DNA of 22,892 nt from a virus, in the IMG/VR virus record IMGVR_UViG_3300035670_001300, positions 1 through 22,892 of that record; one strand, written 5' to 3'. Positions 7,750 to 14,256 of this stretch are shown here, piece after piece. Both the position numbers and the translations under genes were made by a program. Positions within the stretch are counted from its first letter, which is position 1. Each line of letters opens with the position of its first letter. The notes under the pieces were generated by a model. The model saw only the letters and a program-made list of their open reading frames with translations. It did not search any database and had not been told where the DNA came from.

Positions 7750-8782
7750 TCAACACCTCTTCCCACATGTGGTAATTCTTGTCTATGTCATACCGTTCCA
7801 TTACATATTGCCGTGCGTTCTGCCCTATATGGTGCCGGAGTTCCTCGTTGCCTATGAGGTCCATGAGAGCCTTTTTCCAGTCTTTGAAGCGGTCGCTGAC
7901 CTTAAACCCTGTTTTACCCTGTTCGATTTCCTTGTATGGCTCCATGTCTGATGCTATAGTTGGTATGCCCATGGCAGAATACTCAAGGAATTTTATATTG
8001 CTTTTTGAACGGTTGAATATATTGTCTGCAAGCGGAATAATACCTATATCAAACTCTGCAAGTGATTGCCCGAAACCGTCCGGGCTCTGCCATCCGTCTG
8101 ATATTACTTTATGCTGTAAATGTTTGAACTCATCGAACTTACCGAAGTTCTCACCGACAAATTTAACGTAAACGTTCGGCATGGTCTCGAGGATGTGGAC
8201 TAAGGCATCCACGCAGACGGCAAAGTCGCCAAGATGCGACGAAGATCCGGCCCATCCTATCACAACCCGCCCATCTTTTTCTGCCATCACTCTCTGTCTG
8301 CTCTTATAATGCCTGTTCCAAACGCTGAAGTCAAGGCTGTTCGGTAGAACATAAACGGGTGCTTTAGTGTACCGTCGCATTTCGGTCGCAAGGTACTCGG
8401 TTGATACCGTAAGTGCGTCCACGTTGCGAATGTAATCCATCATATTGTCCTTCACGTTTGGAGTTAGATTATAGGCCTTGTGCGCCATGATATTTGTAGG
8501 CTCGATGTGGAAAAGGTCATCGTCTATTTCATAGATGCATACGGTACCGTGCTGTTTGGCCCACAGCATGTTGTTAAACACTGGTGCAAGGTACTGTCTC
8601 TGCAATATCATTACCTCGGGAATGCTTTTAATGTCCTCTGCATACATGGTGCCGGTAATCTTAACCCCCGGTATCCGATTATACGGCAGTTTTATTCGAT
8701 AATATCCGCACCCGCCATCGTCAGCCTGGAACGCTAAAAATTTCCAATTTCTTTCGTCTGCCTTGATTGCCTTGAATCCCAT
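7724..8782 (-). CDS. GT-B fold glycosyltransferase, GT4-like
   Basis: This 352-residue enzyme probably transfers a sugar from a nucleotide-sugar donor. The C-terminal half carries the GT4-type hallmarks: VVIGWAGSSSHLGD at about 173-186 beginning the second Rossmann domain, and FNRSKSNIKFLEYSAMGIPT at about 256-275 followed by IASDMEPYKEI, where the S/K and E residues bind the donor. The N-terminal half contains FQADDGGCGYYRIKLPY and IYEIDDDLF, as in glycosyltransferases of phage and surface-polysaccharide loci. No membrane segment is present, so it acts in the cytoplasm. It is the last of a three-gene cassette between the tail tube and chaperone genes. The acceptor could be a virion protein or a host glycan; context favours the virion but does not prove it. 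Confidence 0.82.
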   Translation of the reverse strand: MGFKAIKADERNWKFLAFQADDGGCGYYRIKLPYNRIPGVKITGTMYAEDIKSIPEVMILQRQYLAPVFNNMLWAKQHGTVCIYEIDDDLFHIEPTNIMAHKAYNLTPNVKDNMMDYIRNVDALTVSTEYLATEMRRYTKAPVYVLPNSLDFSVWNRHYKSRQRVMAEKDGRVVIGWAGSSSHLGDFAVCVDALVHILETMPNVYVKFVGENFGKFDEFKHLQHKVISDGWQSPDGFGQSLAEFDIGIIPLADNIFNRSKSNIKFLEYSAMGIPTIASDMEPYKEIEQGKTGFKVSDRFKDWKKALMDLIGNEELRHHIGQNARQYVMERYDIDKNYHMWEEVLNAVKKDKH

Positions 8783-8791
8783 ATAAACCCC

Positions 8792-9529
8792 TTATATTTT
8801 GTGCCTGAACATGATTATCGAATCCTTGTAATATGCCGTGCTATCATCCAGTGTCACGCCATACGGCACCGGAAAATGTCCATGAGTATGGAAATCATAG
8901 TCTGCTATGACCGGCTGAAACAGGAGGTTGATTATGCATGACAGAAGAAACTGCTGTTTGGCATAGTGCCCGAGTACATTATCAATCATATGCCAATGAT
9001 AGTTATAAGCCTTGTATATGCCTTTCCAGTCCTTTACTGATGCAGTTAGAACCCCGGTATTATAGCATGGCAGAAAATCCATCTCACCGCAGAAATACTC
9101 GTTTATGACACTGATATCATCTTTACTTTCAAGTCTTGACCATTCCCGGCTCATGGTATCGTGTTCTCCGGCATTATAAGAGCATATTACAGACCCGTCC
9201 TGAAGGCTGTCAATATATCCACGTTCCTCTGCTGTAAGTCCTCTCTGCATGAGTATATCTGCATCCGTAAATATTACTTTATCATCATCAGGCAGTTGTA
9301 AGAACTCAAGCCATCCCCCATGTTGTATGCATCCGTTTATGTTCGGGCTTTTGACCTTTGTACTGTCACCTCGGACGAATCGAATTGTTTTATATCGGTG
9401 CCTTAACTCGCTGTCATAGTCAAGTGTAATCACAATGTTGTTCATATTAGAGTTATGCTCAATGCTGTCAAAGTACGGTTTTGCCTTTTCCTCGTAGTTC
9501 TTTGTTATGGCTGTTACCAAGTGTATCAT
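8792..9529 (-). CDS. GT-A-like glycosyltransferase (DxD motif)
   Basis: This 245-residue protein looks like a nucleotide-sugar transferase of GT-A fold. The N-terminal MIHLVTAITKNYEEKAKPYF resembles the start of GT8-like enzymes, and the metal- and nucleotide-binding DxD motif is visible as VIFTDADILMQ with D89-A90-D91. A His-rich C-terminal segment (FHTHGHFPVPYG) may complete the donor site. The gene overlaps the preceding methyltransferase by 4 bases and has the leader AAGGGGATTGTATG, identical to that of the methyltransferase gene, which suggests the two were acquired together. Substrate and acceptor are unknown. With the downstream GT-B enzyme it could add a two-step glycan. Confidence 0.72.
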   Translation of the reverse strand: MIHLVTAITKNYEEKAKPYFDSIEHNSNMNNIVITLDYDSELRHRYKTIRFVRGDSTKVKSPNINGCIQHGGWLEFLQLPDDDKVIFTDADILMQRGLTAEERGYIDSLQDGSVICSYNAGEHDTMSREWSRLESKDDISVINEYFCGEMDFLPCYNTGVLTASVKDWKGIYKAYNYHWHMIDNVLGHYAKQQFLLSCIINLLFQPVIADYDFHTHGHFPVPYGVTLDDSTAYYKDSIIMFRHKI

Positions 9530-10077
9530 ACAATCCCCTTTTCTAAAAAAATTGTTACATTTTTTTTATTTACAATAATTTTAGAAATACTATCTTTGTG
9601 TTTTTCTATAATCTTATCTATCGTTTGAGTAACTACCGGTATATCATGTTTGTAATCATGGAAAGATACCCATCCGCCAATAACAGTATTGCTCCAAGCT
9701 GTTTTAAAGTCTGCATTAACATGTTTCTCATCATGGTTTCCATCGATAAAAGTAAAACATAATGGTGTTTTATGTTTATATTTTATCGAATCGATTATAT
9801 GTAATCTTATATTATCATAATGTTTTGTATTTTCTTTAAACTGTTCTAATTGAGTTCCATTTTTTAGCTTTAAGAATTTTTCATAAAGCATTGTATTATC
9901 AGGGTCAGATGATAACTCGAACGGATCAACAGTATCAATTATTTTTTTACTTACTTTTGCAAGTTCTGCCGTCCCTTCACCAGTAAATGTACCAATCTCA
10001 AGAAAACCGCCCGACATATCATTTATATTTTTTTCTTTTATAAAATCGGTAAGTATCTTATAATTTGCTAATGGCAT
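9526..10077 (-). CDS. Class I SAM-dependent methyltransferase (Methyltransf_24-like)
   Basis: The 183-residue protein has the SAM-binding motif GGFLEIGTFTGEGTAEL at 23-39 and the later acidic motif FTFIDGNHDEKHV at 108-120 followed by GGWVSFHDY at 134-142, as in small-molecule and sugar methyltransferases of the Methyltransf_24 / cephalosporin hydroxylase-like group. It begins the glycosyltransferase cassette, so methylation of a sugar is a reasonable inference. The coding DNA is strikingly AT-rich compared with the neighbouring tail genes, which points to recent acquisition. The start at 10077 has AAGGGG upstream. DNA methylation is unlikely because the NPPY/DPPY signature of DNA amino-methyltransferases is absent. 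Confidence 0.78.
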   Translation of the reverse strand: MPLANYKILTDFIKEKNINDMSGGFLEIGTFTGEGTAELAKVSKKIIDTVDPFELSSDPDNTMLYEKFLKLKNGTQLEQFKENTKHYDNIRLHIIDSIKYKHKTPLCFTFIDGNHDEKHVNADFKTAWSNTVIGGWVSFHDYKHDIPVVTQTIDKIIEKHKDSISKIIVNKKNVTIFLEKGIV

Positions 10078-10102
10078 ACAATCCCCTTAAAAAAATAAAT
10101 TT

Positions 10103-10126
10103 CCCCGGCAGTTTGACCCACCGGGG
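10103..10126 (-). terminator. GUCAAA-loop hairpin after tail tube gene (terminator-like)
   Basis: On the minus strand, CCCCGGTGG and CTGCCGGGG pair with two G-U wobbles, closing the hexaloop GTCAAA. It is followed by AAATTTATTTTTTT, a T-rich tract, and then the Shine-Dalgarno of the methyltransferase gene. It fits a partial intrinsic terminator that would lower expression of the accessory cassette relative to the tail tube. A second hairpin of the same design lies after the capsid gene. Confidence 0.72.
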
Positions 10127-10145
10127 TTGAGAGGTTCCATGTCTA

Positions 10146-10775
10146 TCAAGCCGTAGCTGTGAAAGATCCAAAATATGCCTTGTATCCTTCCGCTGACCCG
10201 CTACCGGTATTGGCAAGTGCACGGAACTCAAGGGTGATAAGGTCTCTTTCATTGTTCCATGTCATACCGGCTTCAGATACAGGAACAGCATTGAAAACTA
10301 TCCATGTGAACGGGTCTGCCGTTACTGCCGGGGTATCGGTTTCGTTTGTCGGGTCGGTGTTCTTGTTGTATATCAGGAATGACATTCCTTTCGTGCCGAG
10401 CAGAGAGCCCCTGCTTTCCTTGTCGCCCATTGCTCCAGTTGTTCCGGTAGTGCCAAGGTTGAAAACATTAAGGCTCTGTAGTTCTGCCAATCCAGTTGCT
10501 GAAAGGGTCACACGCAGTGTGCTGTTCTCACGGTCAACAGAAACATCTACCACGCCAAGCTGTTGGTTTTCGATATCGCTTGTTTCCCTGCCTTTCATGT
10601 AGCTGACACCGCCGTCACCAGTATATAGCTGGTACCATCCGCTTGTTGCTATCTTACCGGACGTTACTACGGCATTACAATCTGCGTCCGAAAGTTTGGT
10701 CACATTCCCGGAACCATCGGTCTTGACGAATATCCTTGCTATCGGTTTCTTTTCCGCTGTCCTTGTATATCCCAT
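10146..10775 (-). CDS. Probable major tail tube protein (209 residues)
   Basis: The gene has the position (after the tail-completion gene and before chaperone and tape measure), size and strand-rich composition of a tail tube protein. The N-terminus MGYTRTAEKKPIARIFVKTD is followed by Gly/Thr/Ser-rich strands, and the end reads GYKAYFGSFTATA. GAGGT lies upstream of the ATG at 10775. A 21-bp repeat also found before the portal gene sits in the short upstream gap, and a terminator-like hairpin follows the stop, both consistent with a highly expressed gene. No sheath gene is present next to it, as expected for a siphovirus. The identification is by context; I saw no diagnostic motif. Confidence 0.65.
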   Translation of the reverse strand: MGYTRTAEKKPIARIFVKTDGSGNVTKLSDADCNAVVTSGKIATSGWYQLYTGDGGVSYMKGRETSDIENQQLGVVDVSVDRENSTLRVTLSATGLAELQSLNVFNLGTTGTTGAMGDKESRGSLLGTKGMSFLIYNKNTDPTNETDTPAVTADPFTWIVFNAVPVSEAGMTWNNERDLITLEFRALANTGSGSAEGYKAYFGSFTATA

Positions 10776-10792
10776 TACATTACCTCATCTGC

Positions 10793-10813
10793 TTTTTCCA
10801 GTATATAGCGCAC
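10793..10813 (-). repeat. 21-bp direct repeat, copy before tail tube gene
   Basis: The minus-strand sequence GTGCGCTATATACTGGAAAA plus one further A is identical to 16228-16248. Here it occupies the gap between the tail-completion stop codon and the Shine-Dalgarno of the tail tube gene. Shorter matches (TGCGCTATATA core) occur inside genes at 7585-7595 and 13687-13697. Confidence 0.8.
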
Positions 10814-10814
10814 A

Positions 10815-11219
10815 TTACACGCTGAACTGGTATTCAATCTCTATCAATGCCGTTCTGCTCGTGCCGGTGTTCTCCAATACGCTGTCAATGCTGATAATCT
10901 CACCGCCCTGCGTGTCTGTTGTCAGACGGTAGTTCTCAAGGATGTTCAACACACCCTTTGCCAGTTCCAGGTTGTTGAGTTCGTCGGTGGTCTGCGATTG
11001 CAGGACAATTACTATATTGACCATCCAGTCACCAAGTTCCCGGACGTTATCCGGCAGGATCTCCAGTATCTTGATGACCGCATTCGGGTAAGCACCCGCT
11101 TTGCCGAGGTCTGCATAGTCGGTGGAAACCATGTTATAGGTTCCAAGTGCTTCAACCCGTGTCTTGATATTGCCGAGTACTGCCTGTATTGCATCGACTT
11201 TCTGTTGGTATGTGTTCAT
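10815..11219 (-). CDS. Probable tail completion / tail terminator protein (134 residues)
   Basis: This small mixed alpha/beta protein follows the HK97 gp10-like gene with a 4-base overlap and precedes the tail tube gene, the usual position of the tail terminator protein that caps the tube and joins it to the head. It starts with a helix (YQQKVDAIQAVLGNIKTRVE) and has strands including WMVNIVIVLQSQ and TALIEIEYQFSV, as in that family. No catalytic motif is expected. The call comes mainly from gene order in HK97-like siphophages. Confidence 0.55.
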   Translation of the reverse strand: MNTYQQKVDAIQAVLGNIKTRVEALGTYNMVSTDYADLGKAGAYPNAVIKILEILPDNVRELGDWMVNIVIVLQSQTTDELNNLELAKGVLNILENYRLTTDTQGGEIISIDSVLENTGTSRTALIEIEYQFSV

Positions 11220-11659
11220 GCTTTCGCTCCCATTTGTTTGGCCTTCACAAGCCTGCGTATTACACGTCTGAAGGCTTCCTCACTTTCCCGGATAGAATCC
11301 CGCATGAAAGGCCTTAATATCTTGCCTCTCCATGCCGGATTTGCCTGTTTGTACACGTTGACTTGGTACTTTTCCTGTTTTTTCGTTGCCTTGAAATATG
11401 CTTTCCGGCCTGTTTCATATGCTACACCGTAAGGCATCCGTGTGCCGACAATCAATCGGCTGTTTTTGTAGTCTATCACGGCTCCGGTTGTTCTGCGTAG
11501 CTGTCCAGTTCTCACACCAAGATATCCACCATCAAGTTTACGGTATATGCGCTTCACGATATCAGCCTTGAGGTATTTCAAAAAAGTTTCCTCGTTGGAT
11601 GACAGCACCTTGAGCAGGTCTTGAGCCATGGCACCCTGTGCAAACGGTTTAGATGCCAT
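11216..11659 (-). CDS. HK97 gp10-like head-tail joining / minor tail protein
   Basis: The ATG at 11659 (MASKPFAQGAMAQDL) overlaps the end of the connector gene and gives 147 residues; a longer frame to 11695 is less likely because it would overlap more, and codon ATG at 11629 is a further option with CAGGG upstream. Features shared with HK97 gp10-type proteins are visible: GVRTGQLRRTTG, MPYGVAYETGRKAYF, and near the C-terminus RPFMRDSIRESEEAFRRVI. Such proteins act at the head-tail junction. The protein is strongly basic, in keeping with a role near packaged DNA. Confidence 0.68.
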   Translation of the reverse strand: MASKPFAQGAMAQDLLKVLSSNEETFLKYLKADIVKRIYRKLDGGYLGVRTGQLRRTTGAVIDYKNSRLIVGTRMPYGVAYETGRKAYFKATKKQEKYQVNVYKQANPAWRGKILRPFMRDSIRESEEAFRRVIRRLVKAKQMGAKA

Positions 11660-12203
11660 CGTAATTATAGTACCTGAACAGCTTGTCCATGGCATTCTGT
11701 CTCATGGTGCTTGCATCGTTCCATGAGATGTTGATATCACCGAGAATCTGATTGCCTACATAACCGGCTTTATCTTTATTGTACTGCTTCACGTACTCGT
11801 AGACCACAAGGTCAAGAACTACCTCGGCAAGTATTCGCTCAAGGTCGGACGGACTGTAGTCGAGGCAGATTAACCGGCCTGCCTGTGTCGGGTAATAGAA
11901 TCGATTCTTTTCGACCTGTGTGATGTTGGTCGTAGCGTTGCTATCCGTAGCCCATGCGGTGCCAGTCCAGTACTTTGCTGTGTTAATTTCAATCGTGTTC
12001 CACCGGGAGCGAACATAGAACATGCCGGCACTATCCACCTGACATTTTTCGGTAATACATTCTGCATTATCACCATGGCTGTGGGTCTCAAAGTACTGCA
12101 ATGGTAATGATGCGTATGCGGATTTGATGTAATCCTCAATCTTTGTGTCATCCCCGGTGCCGGATATGTTCAGCACCGTCTTGACTTCGCTGACCTCAAG
12201 CAT
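11649..12203 (-). CDS. Head-tail connector protein, gp6-like (184 residues)
   Basis: The N-terminus MLEVSEVKTVLNISGTGDDT followed by KIEDYIKSAYASL is the characteristic start of gp6-like connectors, which form a ring below the portal. The C-terminal part is helical (DLERILAEVVLDLVVYEYVK) and ends NAMDKLFRYYNYDGI. Between these lies a strand-rich insertion of about 80 residues (roughly 38-120) that is larger than in the shortest family members. The gene overlaps the upstream 73-residue gene by 8 bases and the downstream gp10-like gene by 11 bases. Confidence 0.68.
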   Translation of the reverse strand: MLEVSEVKTVLNISGTGDDTKIEDYIKSAYASLPLQYFETHSHGDNAECITEKCQVDSAGMFYVRSRWNTIEINTAKYWTGTAWATDSNATTNITQVEKNRFYYPTQAGRLICLDYSPSDLERILAEVVLDLVVYEYVKQYNKDKAGYVGNQILGDINISWNDASTMRQNAMDKLFRYYNYDGI

Positions 12204-12417
12204 AGTTAAAATCCTCGCCTTCCTTCATGTTGCGGAGTTCCCGGCTGTCCTTTGGCAAGGTGTAGGTTCTACCGGGGTCGTAGACGGAACCGAATATAGA
12301 ATACCTTTTCAGAGCGATGATTTTAACGGTCTGCTGTTCCATTTCCTTGCGCTCAGGCTTCATAGGTTCGGGCTTTTTCTCTGCCATTACTTTATGTTCG
12401 GGTTTCTTTACTGCCAT
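12196..12417 (-). CDS. Small hypothetical protein after the major capsid gene (73 residues)
   Basis: The gene has a clear AGGAG 7 bases before its ATG and is placed between the capsid and connector genes. Residues 1-27 are a highly charged, proline-rich tail (KKPEPMKPERKE), and residues 28-73 look like a small beta domain (VKIIALKRYSIFGSVYDPGR). Small proteins in this position can be capsid decoration or head-joining factors, but no motif settles this. It lies just downstream of a hairpin that could reduce its expression relative to capsid. Confidence 0.62.
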   Translation of the reverse strand: MAVKKPEHKVMAEKKPEPMKPERKEMEQQTVKIIALKRYSIFGSVYDPGRTYTLPKDSRELRNMKEGEDFNYA

Positions 12418-12439
12418 GTTATGCTCCTTTAATAATATT

Positions 12440-12463
12440 CCCCGGATGTTTGACCATCCGGGG
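12440..12463 (-). terminator. GUCAAA-loop hairpin after major capsid gene
   Basis: On the minus strand a 9-bp perfect stem CCCCGGATG/CATCCGGGG closes the hexaloop GTCAAA. It is followed by AATATTATT and then AAAGGAG, so the U-tract is poor and termination would be partial at best. The stem-loop shares its ends and loop with the hairpin at 10103-10126. It may act as a 3' end or stability element of the capsid mRNA. Confidence 0.72.
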
Positions 12464-12491
12464 CGGGGGCTATATGGAGAAGTTTATAGGG

Positions 12492-13562
12492 TTAAGATCC
12501 GGTTGCCGTCTTGATAATTGCGAACTGCTTGGCTACCGTCTTGGCATCGATACGCCTCATCATGCGGATAAGGGTCTGATTGGTCGTGAATCCGGCATCG
12601 GTAGAGGTTGCGACCTGTATCGTTCCACGGTCACCGATGAGCAGGCCACGGAAGTCGCCAAAGATACCGAACGAGGTGCCAGTTGCGGAAGCAGAGGAAG
12701 CAGGCATTACACCTGTAGGAGTCCAGTAAACAGGGTAACCCCAAATCCTTTCAACGTCACCGTTTCCGGCAGGCGTCCATATGATATTAGAACCACCGTC
12801 ATTCAGCTTGCGGACATAAGACCGGATAGTCTTGTCGAAAATGAACACAGGGTTGGTAAGGCTTCCGGTAGCAAGGTCAATCATTGCAGAAAGGTCATCA
12901 ACACCGATTCCGCTGAATGCTGTTGAGGTCATCGTGTGTGCTGATACGTTGGCAGTGTTCATGACACCGGTAATACCGCCGTTGGTTGCGTCGAGTGCGC
13001 CGGTTCCCTTAAGGAATGCGTTGTCTTCCCATTTGCCAAATGCACGCATGGCATTCTCTTCAATGAAACGGATTTTCGCAGGGGTGACATCATCGAGGAA
13101 GTTGTTGTCGAACCTCAGGATTGCCCCGACGTTCTTGAGGGACAGCGCATAGTTGGAAGCTGTCAGGTTCTGTTCACCGATGGAGGCGGATCCGGAAACG
13201 TAGCCAACTGAAATGGCGTCGATATCCTGTACGTTCAGAGTGTCGGAAGTCATCGGCAGAACAGTTGCCATCGGGCGGACGATACCGAACGACGGGTTGT
13301 AATTCAGAATGTCGTTTGCCCACTCTTCGGGTACCAGGTAACCACCCTCACCGGCGGTATATTCGTTGATAGACTTTGTGACGACACCTTTCCAAAAGGC
13401 TTTTTTTCGTTCAAATTCGGACTTCTCACGGGTTCCTTCAGTGATGATGCTGACAGCTTTCATCGTTTCCAGTTCTTTCTTCAGATTGTCCAGTTCGCCC
13501 TTAACTGCTGGCAGGTCAGACACGGCCTTTTCGATTGTTTCAAGGCTCTTTTCGAGTTCCAT
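12492..13562 (-). CDS. Major capsid protein, HK97 fold
   Basis: This 356-residue protein directly follows the prohead protease. Residues 1-60 form a charged coiled coil (LETIEKAVSDLPAVKGELDN) that matches the scaffold-like delta domain removed during maturation. The rest fits HK97-type capsid proteins: GEGGYLVPEEWANDIL, then SFGIVRPMATVLPM, a helix with LRFDNNFLDD, and the C-terminal GIFGDFRGLLIGDRGTIQVA with TNQTLIRMMRRIDAKTVAKQ. The gene is one base from the protease stop, and a hairpin follows its stop codon. The start at 13562 has AAAGGAG upstream. The exact processing site cannot be read from the sequence. Confidence 0.9.
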   Translation of the reverse strand: MELEKSLETIEKAVSDLPAVKGELDNLKKELETMKAVSIITEGTREKSEFERKKAFWKGVVTKSINEYTAGEGGYLVPEEWANDILNYNPSFGIVRPMATVLPMTSDTLNVQDIDAISVGYVSGSASIGEQNLTASNYALSLKNVGAILRFDNNFLDDVTPAKIRFIEENAMRAFGKWEDNAFLKGTGALDATNGGITGVMNTANVSAHTMTSTAFSGIGVDDLSAMIDLATGSLTNPVFIFDKTIRSYVRKLNDGGSNIIWTPAGNGDVERIWGYPVYWTPTGVMPASSASATGTSFGIFGDFRGLLIGDRGTIQVATSTDAGFTTNQTLIRMMRRIDAKTVAKQFAIIKTATGS

Positions 13563-13563
13563 A

Positions 13564-14247
13564 TTATTCTCCTTTAATTTTTTTTTCTATCGATTTGAAG
13601 CGTTCCACAATTTCCGGCTTCAGCATTGGCGAGAAACCTTCCCGGCTCTCGATGCCGTCTGCCATCTTCTGTAGACGTTCTGCGATTATATAGCGCATGG
13701 ATTCAGCCTTCGCTTTTTCACTGTTGATTTCATCGGTCAGGCTTTCCACTTTGGCAAGCAGTTCAGCCGTCTGCCGTTCCAGTTGAAAGCCTTTTTTCAC
13801 GAGTGCATACTGGTTGGCTGGAACTGTAACAGCGGATACTTCAAGCAGTTCGCTTTCGTAGACGTCGTACCCTTTCCGCTCCTCATTTCTATTGTAGACC
13901 TTCGGCACAAACTGGATTGAAACTGCATTCATGAAGCCGTTTTCGTACAGGTACTTGTATTCAATGCCATCCTCGGTGTCAGCGAATACTACATCAATCT
14001 CAAGGCTTTTCGGGTCACCATCAAGCATCTTGCGGAATGCGGTAATCTTGCCTATTGGCTTACTTCGAATATTATGGTTGGCAAGGAATACAGGGTTTTT
14101 CTGAATGTTTGCCGTATCGATTCCGCTGATATAGATGATATCGTTATCCCGGTCCGGCAGTTCCACCGATGCAAGGAAGGTAAGCCCATCTTTCCCGGCT
14201 TCGTTTGCTTTGCGTATTGCCTCAAAACTTTTCTTAATCTCTGTCAT
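13564..14247 (-). CDS. Prohead protease, HK97 family (U35-type serine protease)
   Basis: This 227-residue protein matures the procapsid by cutting the capsid delta domain. The family signatures are visible: DRDNDIIYISGID at 32-44, FLANHN with catalytic H58, FMNAVSIQF with catalytic S110, and LLEVSAVTVPANQYAL at about 134-149. After residue 155 the protein continues as a helical tail (QTAELLAKVESLTDEINSEK), perhaps a scaffold-like part. It lies between the portal and major capsid genes, the canonical order, with AAGGAGA before its ATG. Its coding sequence includes one core copy of the TGCGCTATATA repeat (13687-13697). Confidence 0.88.
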   Translation of the reverse strand: MTEIKKSFEAIRKANEAGKDGLTFLASVELPDRDNDIIYISGIDTANIQKNPVFLANHNIRSKPIGKITAFRKMLDGDPKSLEIDVVFADTEDGIEYKYLYENGFMNAVSIQFVPKVYNRNEERKGYDVYESELLEVSAVTVPANQYALVKKGFQLERQTAELLAKVESLTDEINSEKAKAESMRYIIAERLQKMADGIESREGFSPMLKPEIVERFKSIEKKIKGE

Positions 14248-14256
14248 ATATTCTCC

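Noticed and set aside
9526-10077. DNA-modification methyltransferase
   Set aside because: The NPPY/DPPY and PC catalytic motifs of DNA methyltransferases are absent, and the neighbours are glycosyltransferases. The same holds for the enzyme at 20551-21180.
10146-10602. Long open frames on the plus strand opposite the structural genes
   Set aside because: They mirror the codons of the minus-strand genes, lack good ribosome-binding sites and show no recognisable protein features.
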